Origin: Candidatus Planktophila limnetica
GTDB lineage: Bacteria > Actinomycetota > Actinomycetes > Nanopelagicales > Nanopelagicaceae
Direction of reading: 5' to 3'
DNA length: 64,000 nt
Assembly (NCBI RefSeq): GCF_002288365.1
Contig: NZ_CP016782.1
Location: forward strand, 1,054,001 to 1,118,000
The translations under genes were made by a program, and so were the position numbers. How positions within the stretch are numbered: position 1 is the first letter of the stretch; each line of letters begins with the position of its first letter. Positions 55,625-64,000 of the stretch are shown piece after piece. The notes under the pieces were generated by a model. The model was not told where the DNA came from. It worked only from the letters and a program-made list of their open reading frames with translations, and searched no databases.

Positions 55625-56919
55625 CAGGATTGCGACCCAAGCACTCGCAGAACACTTTCAACTTTAGTAACGATGTCCATCTTTGATAACGCACTGACTG
55701 TTGAACTAAGTGCTTCTTCAGTGGCGCCGTGGCTTACAACAATAAGTTCAGCATCATTTCCACGACCTGATTGACGAACTGTTTGAATTGATACGCCTTC
55801 TTTAGCAAATACTTGAGCAATAGCAGCTAAAACACCTGGCTTATCAGCAACATTTAAACGAATAAGAAATTGTGTTTTTGTATCACCGATTGGCGCAATT
55901 GCGCGATCGGCATAATCGCTTTCACGTGGGCCTACTGAATCGCTGACTCGATGGCGCGCCACTGCAACAACATCTCCCAAAATTGCACTTGCAGTTGGGG
56001 CACCGCCTGCTCCAGGGCCGTAAAACATTAATTGACCTGCAGACTTTGCTTCAACGAATACAGCGTTAAATGCATTGCGAACTGCGGCCAGTGGATGACT
56101 ACGGGGAATAAGAGTTGGGTGAACACGTACTGAAATTCGATCATCGGAAGTGAGTTCTGCGATGGCTAGTAATTTAATAACGTGATTCATTGTCTTGGCC
56201 ACTGCAACATCATCTGCAGTAATAGATGAAATACCTTCACGGTAGACATCATCAACACTTACGCGTGAATGAAATGCAAGACCGGCAATGATTGCAGCCT
56301 TTGATGCAGCATCTATTCCTTCAACATCTGCAGTTGGATCGGCTTCTGCATAACCAAGACTCTGCGCTTCTTTGAGAACATCAGCAAATGCACGACCTTC
56401 TTCATCCATCTTTGTAAGAATGTAATTTGTTGTTCCATTGACGATTCCCATAACGCGAGTAATCTGATCGCCAACAAGTGATTCGCGCATTGGGCGAATA
56501 ATCGGAATGGCACCTGCAACGGCTGCTTCATAGTAAAGATCCACGCCCTTGTTATCTGCGGCTGTAAAAAGATCTGCGCCATGTAAGGCAAGGAGTGCTT
56601 TATTGGCTGTAATTACAGATTTACCATTTTTGATTGCAGCAAGAATTAATTCGCGAGCAGGATCTATTCCACCCATTACTTCAATAATGATGTCAATCTC
56701 AGAATCATCAATTACTGATTGTGCATCAGTTGTAAAAAGTGATTGATTAATTCCTTCGCGAGCTGCTTTGATATCTCGAACTGCAATTTTCTTTAAGATT
56801 AACTTCGCACCGGCGCGAGTAGAAAGTTCTGCATTATTTTTTTCTAGCAGCGCAGCAACTTGGCTGCCGACAACGCCGCAGCCAAGCATGCCAATATAAA
56901 TATTTTTATGCGCGCTCAT
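55624..56919 (-). CDS. hom: Homoserine dehydrogenase with ACT domain
   Basis: A 431 aa enzyme reducing aspartate semialdehyde to homoserine. NAD(P) site [16 protein letters not shown] at residue 10; catalytic region [20 protein letters not shown] and [19 protein letters not shown]-terminal ACT domain (about 350-425, [20 protein letters not shown]) for feedback inhibition by threonine. AAGAAT lies at -12 to -7 of ATG 56919, an imperfect leaderless box, so it may have its own promoter. Confidence 0.97.
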   Translation of the reverse strand: MSAHKNIYIGMLGCGVVGSQVAALLEKNNAELSTRAGAKLILKKIAVRDIKAAREGINQSLFTTDAQSVIDDSEIDIIIEVMGGIDPARELILAAIKNGKSVITANKALLALHGADLFTAADNKGVDLYYEAAVAGAIPIIRPMRESLVGDQITRVMGIVNGTTNYILTKMDEEGRAFADVLKEAQSLGYAEADPTADVEGIDAASKAAIIAGLAFHSRVSVDDVYREGISSITADDVAVAKTMNHVIKLLAIAELTSDDRISVRVHPTLIPRSHPLAAVRNAFNAVFVEAKSAGQLMFYGPGAGGAPTASAILGDVVAVARHRVSDSVGPRESDYADRAIAPIGDTKTQFLIRLNVADKPGVLAAIAQVFAKEGVSIQTVRQSGRGNDAELIVVSHGATEEALSSTVSALSKMDIVTKVESVLRVLGSQS

Positions 56920-56952
56920 GTGCTTATTCTTTCACAGATGAGCAGATGCGCG

Positions 56953-58287
56953 TTAAATATCTAGGCGCAGGAGATCTTCAATGCTCTCACGACGCAGGAT
57001 TACTCGAGCTTTTCCATCTTTAATGGCTACAACAGGCGGACGCGAGATGTGGTTGTAATTGGTGGCCATGCTGCGACCGTATGCACCTGTTGCTGGCGTG
57101 GCAAGTAAATCCCCGGGAATGACATCTGCCGGAAAATCTATGTCTTTAATAATGATGTCCCCTGTTTCGCAATGTTTTCCAACGATGCGCGTTGCAATCT
57201 TTTTAGCCGTTGATTCACGATTGGCAAGAACGGCTGTGTATTCGGCGCCATATAAAGCTGTGCGCAAATTATCACTCATGCCACCATCTACTGAAACGTA
57301 GTTTCGGGTGGATGCATTTTCTAGCGTGACAACTTTTGTTGTCCCAACTGTGTAAAGCGTAAACATAGAAGGCCCAACAATGGTGCGCCCTGGTTCAATA
57401 GAAATCTTCGGAACATTAAGCGAGTGCTTTGCACAAGAATCTTTGACAACTTTTGCCAATGTGCCAAGCACATCTGAGGCTTGAATCTCTGATTCGTTAT
57501 CTAGGTATGCAATTCCATATCCCCCGCCCAAATCAAGTTCTGGTAACTGCTGACCGAACTCTGAATTGAACTTTGCCAAGAGCTCGATGAGTCGATCGGC
57601 TGCAATAGCAAATGGCTCTGTTTGAAAAATTTGTGAACCGATGTGTGAATGTAATCCGCGCAGTTCAAGGCTGGCGTGTTTTTTGGTTTCGACAATTGCT
57701 TGCCACGCAGCGCCACTGGCAATAGAAAAACCAAACTTCACATCTTCATGCGCGGTTGCAATGGATTCATGAGTATGTGCTTCGATTCCTGGAGTTAAAC
57801 GAAGCAATACTCTTTGAGTCTTTCCTGCCGATTGTGCGGCGGCCGCAACTCGTTCGATTTCAAAGAGTGAATCAATAACTATTGCCCCAACACCTGCGGC
57901 AACGGCTTGTTCAATTTCATCTACTGATTTGTTGTTGCCATGTACTTCAATGTTTTCAGCCTTAATGCCGCCTTTGAGTGCCACTGCTAATTCGCCACCT
58001 GTGCAGACATCTATTCCGATACCAAGATCTTCAATCCAGCGTGCAACTTCTACGCAGATAAATGCTTTTGCTGCGTAATACACACGACCTGCTTGCGGAC
58101 CAAATGCTTTAGATAGTTCGGAGTTCCAATGCAGTGCGCGAGTGCGAAAATCATCTTCATCTAAGAAAAATGCTGGAGTTTTAAATTCAGAAGCCAGAGC
58201 TGTCGCAGAAATACCTGAGCAGGTAAGTACACCATTATTGATGGTTACATTTTTAGACCACAGGGGCTGTAAATTTTTGCTCATCAC
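56953..58287 (-). CDS. lysA: Diaminopimelate decarboxylase
   Basis: A 444 aa PLP enzyme, last step of lysine synthesis. PLP lysine in VYYAAKAF; LRGLHSHIGSQIF; LDLGGGYGIAY; CETGDII and ATPATGAYGRSMATNYN near the end. It overlaps argS by 4 bp. The substrate meso-DAP is also a wall component in this type of actinobacterium. Confidence 0.97.
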   Translation of the reverse strand: MMSKNLQPLWSKNVTINNGVLTCSGISATALASEFKTPAFFLDEDDFRTRALHWNSELSKAFGPQAGRVYYAAKAFICVEVARWIEDLGIGIDVCTGGELAVALKGGIKAENIEVHGNNKSVDEIEQAVAAGVGAIVIDSLFEIERVAAAAQSAGKTQRVLLRLTPGIEAHTHESIATAHEDVKFGFSIASGAAWQAIVETKKHASLELRGLHSHIGSQIFQTEPFAIAADRLIELLAKFNSEFGQQLPELDLGGGYGIAYLDNESEIQASDVLGTLAKVVKDSCAKHSLNVPKISIEPGRTIVGPSMFTLYTVGTTKVVTLENASTRNYVSVDGGMSDNLRTALYGAEYTAVLANRESTAKKIATRIVGKHCETGDIIIKDIDFPADVIPGDLLATPATGAYGRSMATNYNHISRPPVVAIKDGKARVILRRESIEDLLRLDI

Positions 58288-59972
58288 ATTTTCTCCGGTG
58301 CGCTCACGCCAAGTAAATCTAAACCATTTTTAATAACTTGCTTAGTAGCCGCACATAAATTTGCACGGGCGCTATGAAGGGAAGAAATAGATTCATCGCC
58401 CAGTGGCAAGACGCGGCAATCAGCATAAAAACCGTGATAAACCCCAGCTAGTTCTTCGAGATAACGAGCGACTCTATGGGGCTCTCTCATTTCTGCAGCG
58501 CCTGCAACAATTTTTGGAAACTCTGCAAGTGCTCCGAGTAATTCATTCTCGCGATCATGTGTGAGCTGGGTTGGATCAAAGTTTTCAAGTCCCACAGGAA
58601 TTTTTAACTCTTGCGCATTTCGCAATACGCCAGCAATACGAGCGTGTGCGTACTGCACGTAATAGACAGGATTTTCATTTGTATTTCGCTTTAACACATC
58701 AATATCTAGAATCATCGGAGCATCTACTGGATAGCGAATCAATGTGTATCGCGCAGCATCTACGCCGACTTTTTCAACGAGTTCTTCGAGGGTAATAATT
58801 GTTCCGGCGCGCTTGGATAGTTTTACTTCTTCCCCGCCTTCCATAATTTTTACTAACTGACCAATTAATACATGGATGTTGTATTCAGGATTATCACCGG
58901 CACACGCAGCAGTAGCTTTCAAGCGACCCACGTAACCATGGTGATCTGCGCCCAACATATAGATACAGATATCAAAGCCACGATCACGTTTGTTAATGTA
59001 GTAAGCAGTATCTGATGCAAAGTAGGTTAAGTCGCCATTGGCCTTTGTGAGCACGCGATCTTTATCATCACCGAAATCTGATGTGCGAAGCCAGGTTGCA
59101 CCCTCTTCTTCAAAGACATGACCTTGCTTACGCAGCTTGACCATTGCAACATCTACAAAACCGCCCTCATGCAGCGAGCGCTCTGAGAACCACACATCGA
59201 AGTGAGTTCCAAAATTATCTAGTACTCGTTTTTGATCACCTAGTTGCCACTTGTAACCACGTTCACGAAATTCATTGACGCGCTCTGGTTCGGGCAAAGC
59301 AATTAGTTTTGAATCTTGGGCAACTAGTGTTGCTGCAATATCGCCAATGTATTGACCTTGATAACCATCTTCTGGAATTGCTTTGCCAAGTGCTGTGGCT
59401 TCAAGGGATGCACCAAATAAATCCATCTGGTTGCCACGATCGTTAACATAAAATTCGCGAGCAACATCGGCACCGGCTGCACTTAATACGCGGCCGAGGG
59501 CATCGCCCACTGCTGCCCATCTAGTGTGACCAAGGTGTAATGGCCCTGTTGGATTTGCACTGATGAATTCAAGATTGATGCGCACACCTTTAAGGCCAGT
59601 GCTCTGACCATAGTGTGATTGTGCATTAATGATTGTGCGAACAAGTTCGGCTTGGCTTGCTCTATTTAACGTAATGTTAAGAAAACCGGGCCCTGCGATA
59701 TCTACTCTTGCAATTTCAGGGATCACCGCCAAATTTGATTGCAAAATGGTTGCAACCTCTCGTGGATTTTTTCCTGAGGGCTTTGCTAATTGCAGTGCAA
59801 TAGAAGTTGCATAATCACCATGGTCGCGATTTTTTGGGCGCTCCAGTGCAATGGTTTCTGGAAGTGCGGTACTAATCTCTTTAGGTAATTGCCCTGATGA
59901 AATAGCAGCCAAGATCGCTGTGCGGATATGGGCGGAAATCTGCTCTGAAAGGGAGATTTCTGTGCTGCTCAC
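58284..59972 (-). CDS. argS: Arginyl-tRNA synthetase
   Basis: A 562 aa class I synthetase. The HIGH motif is PLHLGHTRW and the KMSKS region is VKLSKRAGTIITLEEL. The N-terminal Add1 domain (about 1-120) and the C-terminal anticodon-binding domain (YYVQYAHARIAGVLRNA onward) are present. Start GTG 59972 has TAGCCT at -13 to -8. First gene of the argS-lysA-hom-thrC-thrB run. Confidence 0.97.
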   Translation of the reverse strand: MSSTEISLSEQISAHIRTAILAAISSGQLPKEISTALPETIALERPKNRDHGDYATSIALQLAKPSGKNPREVATILQSNLAVIPEIARVDIAGPGFLNITLNRASQAELVRTIINAQSHYGQSTGLKGVRINLEFISANPTGPLHLGHTRWAAVGDALGRVLSAAGADVAREFYVNDRGNQMDLFGASLEATALGKAIPEDGYQGQYIGDIAATLVAQDSKLIALPEPERVNEFRERGYKWQLGDQKRVLDNFGTHFDVWFSERSLHEGGFVDVAMVKLRKQGHVFEEEGATWLRTSDFGDDKDRVLTKANGDLTYFASDTAYYINKRDRGFDICIYMLGADHHGYVGRLKATAACAGDNPEYNIHVLIGQLVKIMEGGEEVKLSKRAGTIITLEELVEKVGVDAARYTLIRYPVDAPMILDIDVLKRNTNENPVYYVQYAHARIAGVLRNAQELKIPVGLENFDPTQLTHDRENELLGALAEFPKIVAGAAEMREPHRVARYLEELAGVYHGFYADCRVLPLGDESISSLHSARANLCAATKQVIKNGLDLLGVSAPEKM

Positions 59973-59979
59973 CTGCCAA

Positions 59980-59985
59980 AGGCTA
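59980..59985 (-). promoter_or_regulatory. Candidate -10 box TAGCCT (argS operon)
   Basis: TAGCCT at -13 to -8 relative to GTG 59972, one base off the exact leaderless spacing. Confidence 0.4.
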
Positions 59986-60058
59986 CCCTTTGCGCCTGCG
60001 CTCTCGCTTTGTTACCGAATTGTTATTTCGGATTGCCTTCAATGAGCGTATGCAAGGT

Positions 60059-60087
60059 GTGACCTTTCTGGCCTTTAAAGATAGCGT
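60059..60087 (+). promoter_or_regulatory. Candidate xylF promoter (GTGACC / TAGCGT)
   Basis: GTGACC (60059-60064) and TAGCGT (60082-60087) with a 17-base spacer, giving a leader of about 70 bases. Inferred from spacing and box similarity only. Confidence 0.4.
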
Positions 60088-60111
60088 CACCCGTGGTTCG
60101 GCCCCCTTTAA

Positions 60112-60157
60112 CTGGTTGGAACAGTTTCAACCAGGGGCGTTCCACCTTTCGAAAGGT
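60112..60157 (+). promoter_or_regulatory. xylF leader: hairpin and palindrome over the ribosome binding site
   Basis: CTGGTTG / CAACCAG (60112-60118 and 60128-60134) is a 7-bp stem with a 9-base loop. The perfect 14-bp palindrome ACCTTTCGAAAGGT (60144-60157) contains the GAAAGG ribosome binding site of xylF. As a short self-complementary DNA site it could be an operator; as RNA it could lower translation. Confidence 0.4.
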
Positions 60158-60166
60158 AATAAATCT

Positions 60167-61234
60167 ATGGCAAAGCGCCGTTTAGCGATGACTGCAGCAC
60201 TTGCTGCATTTGCAATCGCACTAACAGGTTGCTCATCGAGCGACAGTTCTGCTGACGGTTTCGTCGGTGTAATCCTTCCAGATGCTGCTTCATCAGCTCG
60301 CTGGGAAACTGCTGACCGCGGATTCCTACAAGCTGCATTTGATGCTGCAGGTGTAAAAGTTGATATTCAGAATGCAAACGGCGACAAGGCCGCATTCCAG
60401 ACAATCGCTGATCAAATGCTTTCAGCAGGTGCAAAGGTTCTCATCATGGTGAACCTTGATTCAGATTCAGCTAAGGCTGTTCAGGATAAGGCTGCTTCAC
60501 AAGGCGTTCCAACAATTGACTACGACCGTCTAACACTTGGCGGTTCAGCTTCTTACTACGTTTCATTTGATAATGAAGCAGTAGGCAAGCTACAAGGTGA
60601 AGGTATTAAGGCATGTCTTGACGCTGCTGGTAAGACATCAGCACGCATCGTTTACCTAAACGGTTCACCAACTGATAACAACGCAACTCTTTTCAAGGCT
60701 GGATACGATTCAGTACTCCGTCCATTGATCGATTCAAAGGCCTACACATTGGTCGATGATCAAGCTGTCCCAGACTGGGATAACGCAAAGGGTGGAGTTA
60801 TTTTCGAACAGCAACTTTCAAAGGCTGGCGGAAAGCTTGATGCAGTTGTTTCAGCTAACGAAGGTCTTGGACTTGCAGCTGTAGCAGTTCTTAAGAAGAA
60901 CAAGCTAAACGGCAAGGTTTGTGTATCTGGACAAGATGCAACTGTTGACGGATTGCGCGCAATCCTTACAGGTGACCTTTCAAACACTGTTTACAAGGCA
61001 ATTAAGGCAGAAGCAGAAGGCGCTGCAACTTTGGCAATCGCATTGCTTAAGGGCGAAGATGCAACAACTGCTACAGGTTCAGTGAACAACGGAGCAATTG
61101 ATGTTCCTTCAGTTCTACTAGTACCAGTCGGAATCACAAAGGCTAACGTCAAGGACGTTATTGCTGATGGCTTCCAGAAGAAGGAAGATGTCTGTATGGG
61201 CATCGAAGATCTCTGCACAGCTAACGGACTATAA
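60167..61234 (+). CDS. xylF: Sugar ABC transporter substrate-binding lipoprotein (xylose type)
   Basis: About 355 aa. It begins with a lipoprotein signal peptide: basic start, hydrophobic stretch and lipobox LTGC with Cys22. The mature part is a ribose/xylose-type periplasmic-binding fold (GVILPDAASSARWETADRGFLQAAF, VDIQNANGDKAAFQTIADQML, TIDYDRLTLGGSASYYVSFDNEAVG). The DYDRL segment and neighbouring xylGH and xylA suggest D-xylose. ATG 60167 is the true start; the frame extends upstream through the promoter region. Confidence 0.9.
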   Translation: MAKRRLAMTAALAAFAIALTGCSSSDSSADGFVGVILPDAASSARWETADRGFLQAAFDAAGVKVDIQNANGDKAAFQTIADQMLSAGAKVLIMVNLDSDSAKAVQDKAASQGVPTIDYDRLTLGGSASYYVSFDNEAVGKLQGEGIKACLDAAGKTSARIVYLNGSPTDNNATLFKAGYDSVLRPLIDSKAYTLVDDQAVPDWDNAKGGVIFEQQLSKAGGKLDAVVSANEGLGLAAVAVLKKNKLNGKVCVSGQDATVDGLRAILTGDLSNTVYKAIKAEAEGAATLAIALLKGEDATTATGSVNNGAIDVPSVLLVPVGITKANVKDVIADGFQKKEDVCMGIEDLCTANGL

Positions 61235-61266
61235 AAAGTTCGATAATTTGCGGAAAATGAAATAAG

Positions 61267-61300
61267 TTTCGGCCCGGGGGTTAAAAGCCCCGGGCCGAAA
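61267..61300 (+). terminator. Strong hairpin between xylF and xylG
   Basis: A 13-bp perfect stem (TTTCGGCCCGGGG / CCCCGGGCCGAAA) with an 8-base loop, followed by TTCTTTCT. Probably a partial terminator that lets more transcript be made for the binding protein than for the transporter, or that stabilises the xylF mRNA. Confidence 0.8.
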
Positions 61301-61330
61301 TTCTTTCTACTAGAACTAGAGGAGATTGCC

Positions 61331-62089
61331 GTGAGTTCACCAATACTCTCGCTTCGAGGAGTCAATAAATCTTTCGGTCCTGTAAATGTTCTTAAGGGCG
61401 TGGATTTTGATACATACGCTGGAAAAGTAACGGCGCTCGTTGGCGATAATGGAGCGGGCAAGAGCACACTCATTAAATGTATTGCTGGTATCTACACACC
61501 AGAATCTGGTGACTTCCTTTTTGAAGGTAAAAAAGTTGAGATCAATGGACCACGCGATGCAACAGAACTCGGAATTGAAATTGTTTATCAAGATTTAGCT
61601 TTGTGTGACAACCTCGACATTGTTCACAATATGTTCCTTGGCCGTGAACAAAAAAAAGGCCCAGTATTAAATGAAACTTCTATGGAAGCTCTCGCTCGTA
61701 AAACACTCGATGGCTTAAGTGTTCGTACGGTTAAATCAATTCGACAGACTGTTGCATCCCTTTCAGGTGGACAACGCCAGACTGTTGCGATTGCGCGTGC
61801 TGTTTTGTGGAATAGCAAAGTAGTAATTCTTGATGAGCCAACCGCAGCCCTAGGTGTTGCACAAACTGAGCAAGTGTTAAACCTTGTTCGTCGTTTGGCA
61901 GATAACGGACTTGCAGTTGTTTTGATTAGCCACAACCTCAATGACGTATTCGAAGTCGCCGATAACATTGCTGCGCTTTACTTGGGTCAGATGGCTGCGC
62001 AAGTGGATAAGAAAGATGTAAAGCCACAACAAATTATTGAGTTAATTACTACTGGTAAATCTGCTGGAGTTTCAGGAGTGAACGCATGA
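61331..62089 (+). CDS. xylG: Sugar ABC transporter ATP-binding protein (single domain)
   Basis: A 252 aa protein with one ATPase domain: Walker A GDNGAGKSTLIK, signature SLSGGQRQTVAIARA, Walker B VVILDEPTAALGV and switch His in VVLISHNLNDVFEVAD. E. coli XylG has two fused domains (about 510 aa); this is the FrcA-like half-size form, which would act as a homodimer. Start GTG 61331 with AGGAG 6-7 bases upstream. Permease overlaps by 4 bp. Confidence 0.9.
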   Translation: MSSPILSLRGVNKSFGPVNVLKGVDFDTYAGKVTALVGDNGAGKSTLIKCIAGIYTPESGDFLFEGKKVEINGPRDATELGIEIVYQDLALCDNLDIVHNMFLGREQKKGPVLNETSMEALARKTLDGLSVRTVKSIRQTVASLSGGQRQTVAIARAVLWNSKVVILDEPTAALGVAQTEQVLNLVRRLADNGLAVVLISHNLNDVFEVADNIAALYLGQMAAQVDKKDVKPQQIIELITTGKSAGVSGVNA

Positions 62090-63312
62090 GTACTGAAATC
62101 ATTCACGAATCACCAACTCTTAAAGGTGCAGCAGCAGATTATTGGAGCCGCGTAAAAGCTGGTGACATCGGTGCACTTCCTGCAATTTTAGGACTTATTG
62201 CACTCTGTGGAATTTTTGGTGCGATGTCCAATGTTTTCCTTACCCCAGGCAACTTTGCAAATCTTCTGACTCAAGCAGCGGCAGTAATTGTGATCGCTAT
62301 GGGACTAGTTTTCGTATTGCTCCTTGGCGAAATTGATTTATCTGCTGGTTATGCAGCTGGTGTATCAGGTGCTGTACTCGTAATTCTTATTACTAATCAT
62401 CAAGTCGCGTGGTACATCGCATTTCCGATCAGTATCGTCGTCGGTGGCCTCCTTGGGTTTATTCTTGGTTCACTAGTCGCGCGCATCGGAATTCCATCAT
62501 TCGTCGTAACCCTGGCTGCATTCTTAGCATTCCAGGGATTGCTGCTACTTCTAGCTGGCGAAGGCGGAACAATTCGCATCGAAGATAAGACAATTCTTGC
62601 AGTTGAAAATAGCAATCTTTCTCCCCTGCTCAGTTGGGTTTTCTTCATTGTTGTAGCAGTTGCATATGTCGCCACAGGACTTAATCGTTTAAATACACGA
62701 CGTCGTGCGGGGCTAAAAACTGAACTTGTAAAACTCTGGGTAATCAAAACAGCAAGCCTTCTCATCATTACAGGCGGCGCTGTCTTTGCACTCAATGTTG
62801 AGCGCAGCAACAATCCAGATCTCGTCAGTCTTAAGGGAATTCCATATGTAGTTCCACTCATTCTTTTCTTACTTGCAGTCGGAACTTTTGTTCTTGGTCG
62901 CACAGCATTTGGGCGTCATATTTATGCAGTCGGTGGCAATGCAGAAGCTGCGCGTCGCGCAGGTATTAACGTTAAGCAAGTACGTATCGCAGCATTTGTT
63001 ATCTGTAGTTCTTTGGCTGCTGTTGCTGGCATGATTTTTGCTTCTCGCCAAAACTCAATCTCTCCAACAACAGGTGGCAGTTCAACGCTTCTCTATGCAG
63101 TAGGCGCCGCAGTTATTGGCGGTACCTCGCTATTTGGTGGAAAAGGAAAGATGCGAGACGCCATCCTTGGCGGTCTTGTAGTTGCTGTTATTGATAATGG
63201 CATGGGCCTTTTAGGCTATGCCGCAGGTATCAAGTTCATTGTTACTGGACTTGTGTTATTAGTTTCCGCTGGCGTTGACGCAGTATCTCGCCGCGGAAGT
63301 TCAGTTAGTTAG
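62086..63312 (+). CDS. xylH: Sugar ABC transporter permease (xylose type)
   Basis: A 408 aa permease with about ten membrane helices of the BPD_transp_2 family. [20 protein letters not shown] and the EAA-like [46 protein letters not shown] are typical. It is longer than ribose permeases, as XylH is. Ends in a 4-bp overlap with the convergent xylA. Confidence 0.9.
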   Translation: MSTEIIHESPTLKGAAADYWSRVKAGDIGALPAILGLIALCGIFGAMSNVFLTPGNFANLLTQAAAVIVIAMGLVFVLLLGEIDLSAGYAAGVSGAVLVILITNHQVAWYIAFPISIVVGGLLGFILGSLVARIGIPSFVVTLAAFLAFQGLLLLLAGEGGTIRIEDKTILAVENSNLSPLLSWVFFIVVAVAYVATGLNRLNTRRRAGLKTELVKLWVIKTASLLIITGGAVFALNVERSNNPDLVSLKGIPYVVPLILFLLAVGTFVLGRTAFGRHIYAVGGNAEAARRAGINVKQVRIAAFVICSSLAAVAGMIFASRQNSISPTTGGSSTLLYAVGAAVIGGTSLFGGKGKMRDAILGGLVVAVIDNGMGLLGYAAGIKFIVTGLVLLVSAGVDAVSRRGSSVS

Positions 63313-64000
63313 AGCTCAACTCCCATTAAATGCTCTAGCGCTAACTGATCAATAACTTCGTATCCATAACCACGCTTACCAGCTGCATCAACATCGAAGG
63401 AATCCTTTGCTAGGTCCTTCCATGTTTCACCGCTTGCAAGTGTTGGTTCCATAAGTCCTGGAATGTTTGATTCCTTCATTGCAGCAATTACGCGTGGATC
63501 TTTTCTAAATGCTGCTGCGCGCTCTTTAAGAATCAAATAGGTGCGCATATTCGATGATGCCGATGCCCACACACCCTTGTCATCTTCTGTGCGCGCAGGT
63601 TTGTAATCAAAGTGCTTAGGTCCGCTGTATTGGTAGCGCTCAAGCAAATCAACTAAGAAGAATGCAGATTTTAGATCTCCGTGACCAAAGACAAGATCTT
63701 GATCGTATTTTGGACCGTGTTGGCCATTGAGGTCGATGTGGAATAACTTCTTGTGCCATAGAGCTTGGGCAATGCCGTGCACAAAGTTAAGGCCAGCCAT
63801 TTGTTCGTGCCCAACTTCTGGATTAACGCCAACCATTTCTGGGTAATCAAGTTCGTTGATAAATGCGAGTGCGTGACCAATTGTTGGCAAGAAGATATCA
63901 CCACGTGGTTCATTTGGTTTTGGCTCAAGTGCAAACTTGATGTTAAAGCCATTATCTTTTACGAATTGCCCAAGGGTATTAAAGGCTTCACGGAAGCGAT
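63309..64000 (-). CDS. xylA: Xylose isomerase, C-terminal part (cut by window edge)
   Basis: At least 230 residues, running off the right end; the start is outside the window. [64 protein letters not shown], and [33 protein letters not shown] carry the metal-binding Glu, His and Asp residues of actinobacterial XylA. It converts D-xylose to D-xylulose, matching the adjacent transporter. Convergent with xylH. Confidence 0.95.
   Translation of the reverse strand, partial: RFREAFNTLGQFVKDNGFNIKFALEPKPNEPRGDIFLPTIGHALAFINELDYPEMVGVNPEVGHEQMAGLNFVHGIAQALWHKKLFHIDLNGQHGPKYDQDLVFGHGDLKSAFFLVDLLERYQYSGPKHFDYKPARTEDDKGVWASASSNMRTYLILKERAAAFRKDPRVIAAMKESNIPGLMEPTLASGETWKDLAKDSFDVDAAGKRGYGYEVIDQLALEHLMGVEL

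Overview
The window is a contiguous piece of a low-GC, densely packed actinobacterial chromosome. Its gene order is typically actinobacterial: argS-lysA-hom-thrC-thrB-rho-rpmE-prfA-prmC-tsaC, then glyA, wecA and the ATP synthase operon, with murA and glpX beyond. Other lineage markers are the RNase HI/phosphatase fusion, a DUF3052 gene, an AhpE-type peroxiredoxin, homodimeric pyruvate dehydrogenase AceE and an Arg/Asp-rich Rho. The low GC, tiny intergenic gaps and xylose transport suggest a streamlined freshwater actinobacterium of the acI (Nanopelagicales) type. That is inference; no 16S gene is present.

Layout. 1-13.3 kb: tgt, a large LAL-type regulator with a GNAT gene, a metallophosphoesterase, nitroreductase, a lone homocysteine S-methyltransferase domain with a small PF13769-like protein, a FUSC-GNAT-MOSC operon, an ArsC-aquaporin operon, uppP and a helix-hairpin-helix protein. 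13.4-16.7 kb: AlkD-like gene and molybdopterin genes moaD / moaC-moaB-moaE-moaA. 16.7-22.3 kb: an unusual tRNA-like gene, two tandem terminator-bearing repeats, an ASCH gene, and a 4.2 kb block of secreted or envelope genes (BNR protein, two NlpC/P60 hydrolases, DUF305, a small His-rich membrane protein). This block is bounded on one side by rnpB and on the other by a 22-nt copy of the rnpB 3' end. 22.3-39 kb: RNase HI fusion, zinc ribbon protein, tRNA-Val, peroxiredoxin, aceE, thioredoxin/TPR and DUF4032 pair, AI-2E transporter, aldehyde dehydrogenase, ABC exporter, PduO adenosyltransferase, murA, glpX. 39-60 kb: atp operon and the conserved argS-to-wecA series, all on the minus strand. 60-64 kb: xylose-type ABC transporter xylFGH and xylA, which runs off the right edge.

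Expression signals. Two kinds of gene start are visible. Genes inside operons usually have a Shine-Dalgarno sequence or overlap the previous stop as ATGA. Many genes that start a transcription unit have no Shine-Dalgarno; instead a TANNNT -10 box sits exactly 12 to 7 bases before the start codon, which predicts leaderless mRNA. I found 12 exact cases and 4 shifted by one base.

The most interesting places are the rnpB-flanked block, the neighbouring tRNA-like gene whose anticodon arm is complementary to one of the adjacent terminator repeats, the leaderless promoters, and a hairpin that hides the DUF305 ribosome binding site. No CRISPR array, insertion sequence, integrase or phage gene was seen.
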